A DNA stretch of 21,826 nucleotides from DATEPR01 sp036502345 (lineage in GTDB: Bacteria; Actinomycetota; Actinomycetes; Mycobacteriales; Pseudonocardiaceae): the NCBI GenBank assembly GCA_036502345.1, contig DASXYT010000235.1, positions 1 through 21,826 of the forward strand, written 5' to 3'. The notes beneath the pieces are model-generated. The model saw only the letters and a list, made by a program, of their open reading frames with translations. It was not told where the DNA came from and made no database searches. Made by a program: the position numbers and the translations under genes. Position 1 is the stretch's first letter. Every line of letters starts with the position of its first letter. Of the stretch, positions 20,406-21,826 are shown piece after piece.

Positions 20406-21826
20406 ATGACGGCTCTGCCCCCACCGGACGCGGACCGGCTGGCCGCGCTCAGCGAACACCTCGGATTCGGTCTGTCGGCCGACGAACTCGCCGAGTTCGC
20501 GCCCGCCGTGGCCGGGACGATGGCTGCCTCCGTCGCGGTCGAGGCGCTCTACGAGCGCACGGCTCCCACGCCACCGCAGCGGTCCTGGCAGAGTCCGGCG
20601 GCGGAGGGCAACCCGCTGGGCGCCTGGTACGTGACGACCTCGATCAACGAGTCGCCGGACGGACCGCTCGCCGGCCGCACGGTCGCCGTCAAGGACAACG
20701 TCGCGGTCGCGGGCGTGCCGATGATGAACGGCTCGCGCACGGTGGAGGGCTTCGTGCCGCGCCGGGACGCGGCCGTGGTGCGCCGCCTGCTGGACGCGGG
20801 CGCGACCATCGTGGGCAAGTCCGTCTGCGAGGACCTGTGCTTCTCCGGCGGCAGCTTCACGTCCCAGCCGGGTCCGGTCCGCAACCCGTGGGACACCAGC
20901 CGGAACGCGGGCGGGTCGTCCAGCGGCAGCGGCGCGCTCGTGGCGAGCGGCGAGGTGGACCTCGCGCTCGGCGGTGACCAGGGCGGCTCGATCCGCATCC
21001 CGGCTGCGTTCTGCGGTGTCGTCGGGCACAAGCCGACGCACGGCCTGGTGCCCTACACCGGGGCGTTCCCGATCGAGCGGACCATCGACCACCTCGGCCC
21101 GATCACCCGGACCGTGGCGGACGCCGCCCGCATGCTGACCGTGCTGGCCGGTGTGGACGGGCAGGATCCGCGCCAGCCGGACGTCATCGACCCGGTCGAC
21201 TACCTGGCGGAGCTGGCCACGTCGGCGGCCGGGCTGCGCATCGGCGTGGTGCGGGAGGGCTTCGGGACCGCCGTGTCCGACCCCGGGGTCGACGACTCGG
21301 TCCGCGCCGCAGTCGAGGTACTGCGCGGAGCGGGCCTGGACGTCGCGGACGTGTCGATCCCGTGGCACGTGGACGCGATGCACGTGTGGAACGTGATCGC
21401 CACCGAAGGCGCCGCGTACCAGATGATCGACGGCAACGCGTTCGGCATGAACGTCGAGGACTTCTACGACCCCGAGCTGATCACGCACTACGCCAGGGGC
21501 CGCCGCGAGCACGGTGCCGAACTGTCCAGGACGGTGCAGTTGGTCGGGCTGTCCGGGCGGTACACGTTCGAGGTCGGCGGTGGCCGCTACTACGCCATGG
21601 CCCGCCACCTCGCCCGCGAACTGCGGGCCGCCTACGACGCCGCGCTGGCCGAGTTCGACGTACTGGCCATGCCGACGCTGCCCTACACCGCGCGGGAGAT
21701 CCCGCCCGCCGACGTGTCACTCGCCGGGTACCTCGACACCGCGCTGACGATGATCGGCAACACGGCGCCGTTCGACGTCAGCGGCCACCCGGCCTGCTCG
21801 GTGCCCGCCGGCCAGGTCGACGGCCT
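20406..21826 (+). CDS. Nitrile-hydratase-linked amidase, truncated at the right edge
   Basis: The first 473 codons are visible, with no stop before the window ends. This amidase-signature enzyme has K96 (VAVKDNVAV), cis-Ser171 (NAGGSSSGSG) and Ser195 (GGDQGGSIR). These are the same positions I recall for the Rhodococcus sp. N-771 amidase encoded beside its nitrile hydratase. Family segments such as GVVGHKPTHGLVPYTGAF and IDHLGPITRT, and an extra helical N-terminal domain of about 80 residues, are also shared. It should turn the amide made by nitrile hydratase into a carboxylate and ammonia. GGGAGG lies about 8 bases before ATG 20406. Expected full length is slightly above 500 residues, so little is missing. 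Confidence 0.92.
   Translation, partial: MTALPPPDADRLAALSEHLGFGLSADELAEFAPAVAGTMAASVAVEALYERTAPTPPQRSWQSPAAEGNPLGAWYVTTSINESPDGPLAGRTVAVKDNVAVAGVPMMNGSRTVEGFVPRRDAAVVRRLLDAGATIVGKSVCEDLCFSGGSFTSQPGPVRNPWDTSRNAGGSSSGSGALVASGEVDLALGGDQGGSIRIPAAFCGVVGHKPTHGLVPYTGAFPIERTIDHLGPITRTVADAARMLTVLAGVDGQDPRQPDVIDPVDYLAELATSAAGLRIGVVREGFGTAVSDPGVDDSVRAAVEVLRGAGLDVADVSIPWHVDAMHVWNVIATEGAAYQMIDGNAFGMNVEDFYDPELITHYARGRREHGAELSRTVQLVGLSGRYTFEVGGGRYYAMARHLARELRAAYDAALAEFDVLAMPTLPYTAREIPPADVSLAGYLDTALTMIGNTAPFDVSGHPACSVPAGQVDG

Noticed and set aside
19797..21608. 603-codon open frame on the minus strand
   Set aside because: Antisense to the nitrile-hydratase-linked amidase, which has a complete catalytic triad and a ribosome-binding site. 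The shadow protein is arginine- and glycine-rich without motifs.
1..21826. CRISPR arrays, tRNA or rRNA genes, transposases, attachment sites
   Set aside because: No repeated spacer structure, cloverleaf, rRNA-like block or transposase motif was seen anywhere in the window.

Overview
This is a high-GC window with dense, GC3-rich coding sequence, frequent 1-8 base gene overlaps, GTG starts and an F420-dependent dehydrogenase. That points to an actinobacterium. The mix of a SigF/SigB-type stress sigma system with nitrile-hydrolysing enzymes would fit Pseudonocardiaceae or a relative, but the genus is my inference.

Layout. Positions 1-2955 hold a possible gene start leaving the left edge, a small membrane protein, an RsbW/UsfX-like anti-sigma protein, a divergent Fgd-like F420 oxidoreductase, the 3' stump of a UdgX-like DNA glycosylase, and an endonuclease/exonuclease/phosphatase-fold protein. 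Positions 3093-11575 are one tightly packed seven-gene operon: SDR, four-helix membrane protein, gluconate-dehydrogenase subunit-3-like protein, GMC flavoprotein, ThDP enzyme, mandelate-racemase-type enolase-superfamily enzyme and GH15 glucosidase. Positions 11554-13761 hold a SigB/SigF/SigG-family sigma factor, a doubtful small ORF, a STAS anti-anti-sigma protein and a second RsbW-like kinase. Positions 13853-15297 hold a zinc alcohol/formaldehyde dehydrogenase and a frame-broken gene remnant that still has a promoter. Positions 15298-21826 hold a Tat-exported flavin amine oxidase, a divergent three-gene nitrile hydratase/thiocyanate hydrolase-type enzyme (beta split in two, plus alpha), a methyltransferase, an amidase, and a divergent amidase of the nitrile-hydratase-linked type that runs off the right edge.

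How it fits together. Six intergenic sites look like SigF/SigB-class promoters (GNNT, 15-16 bases, GGGTAG/T or GGCTAC). Three share the identical 10-mer GTGGGTAGTC. At three of them the ATG lies exactly 9 bases after the -10 hexamer, which predicts leaderless mRNAs. The best match, GTTT-N16-GGGTAT, sits just upstream of the seven-gene operon. The window therefore reads as a stress sigma factor, its partner-switching proteins and part of its likely regulon in one place. The operon's enzymes can be ordered into a hypothetical route: glucan or trehalose to glucose (GH15), to gluconate (GMC plus subunit 3), to a 2-keto-3-deoxy acid (racemase-fold dehydratase), to decarboxylation or carboligation (ThDP enzyme), with the SDR handling a carbonyl product. 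The right end looks like a separate nitrile or thiocyanate to amide to acid module.
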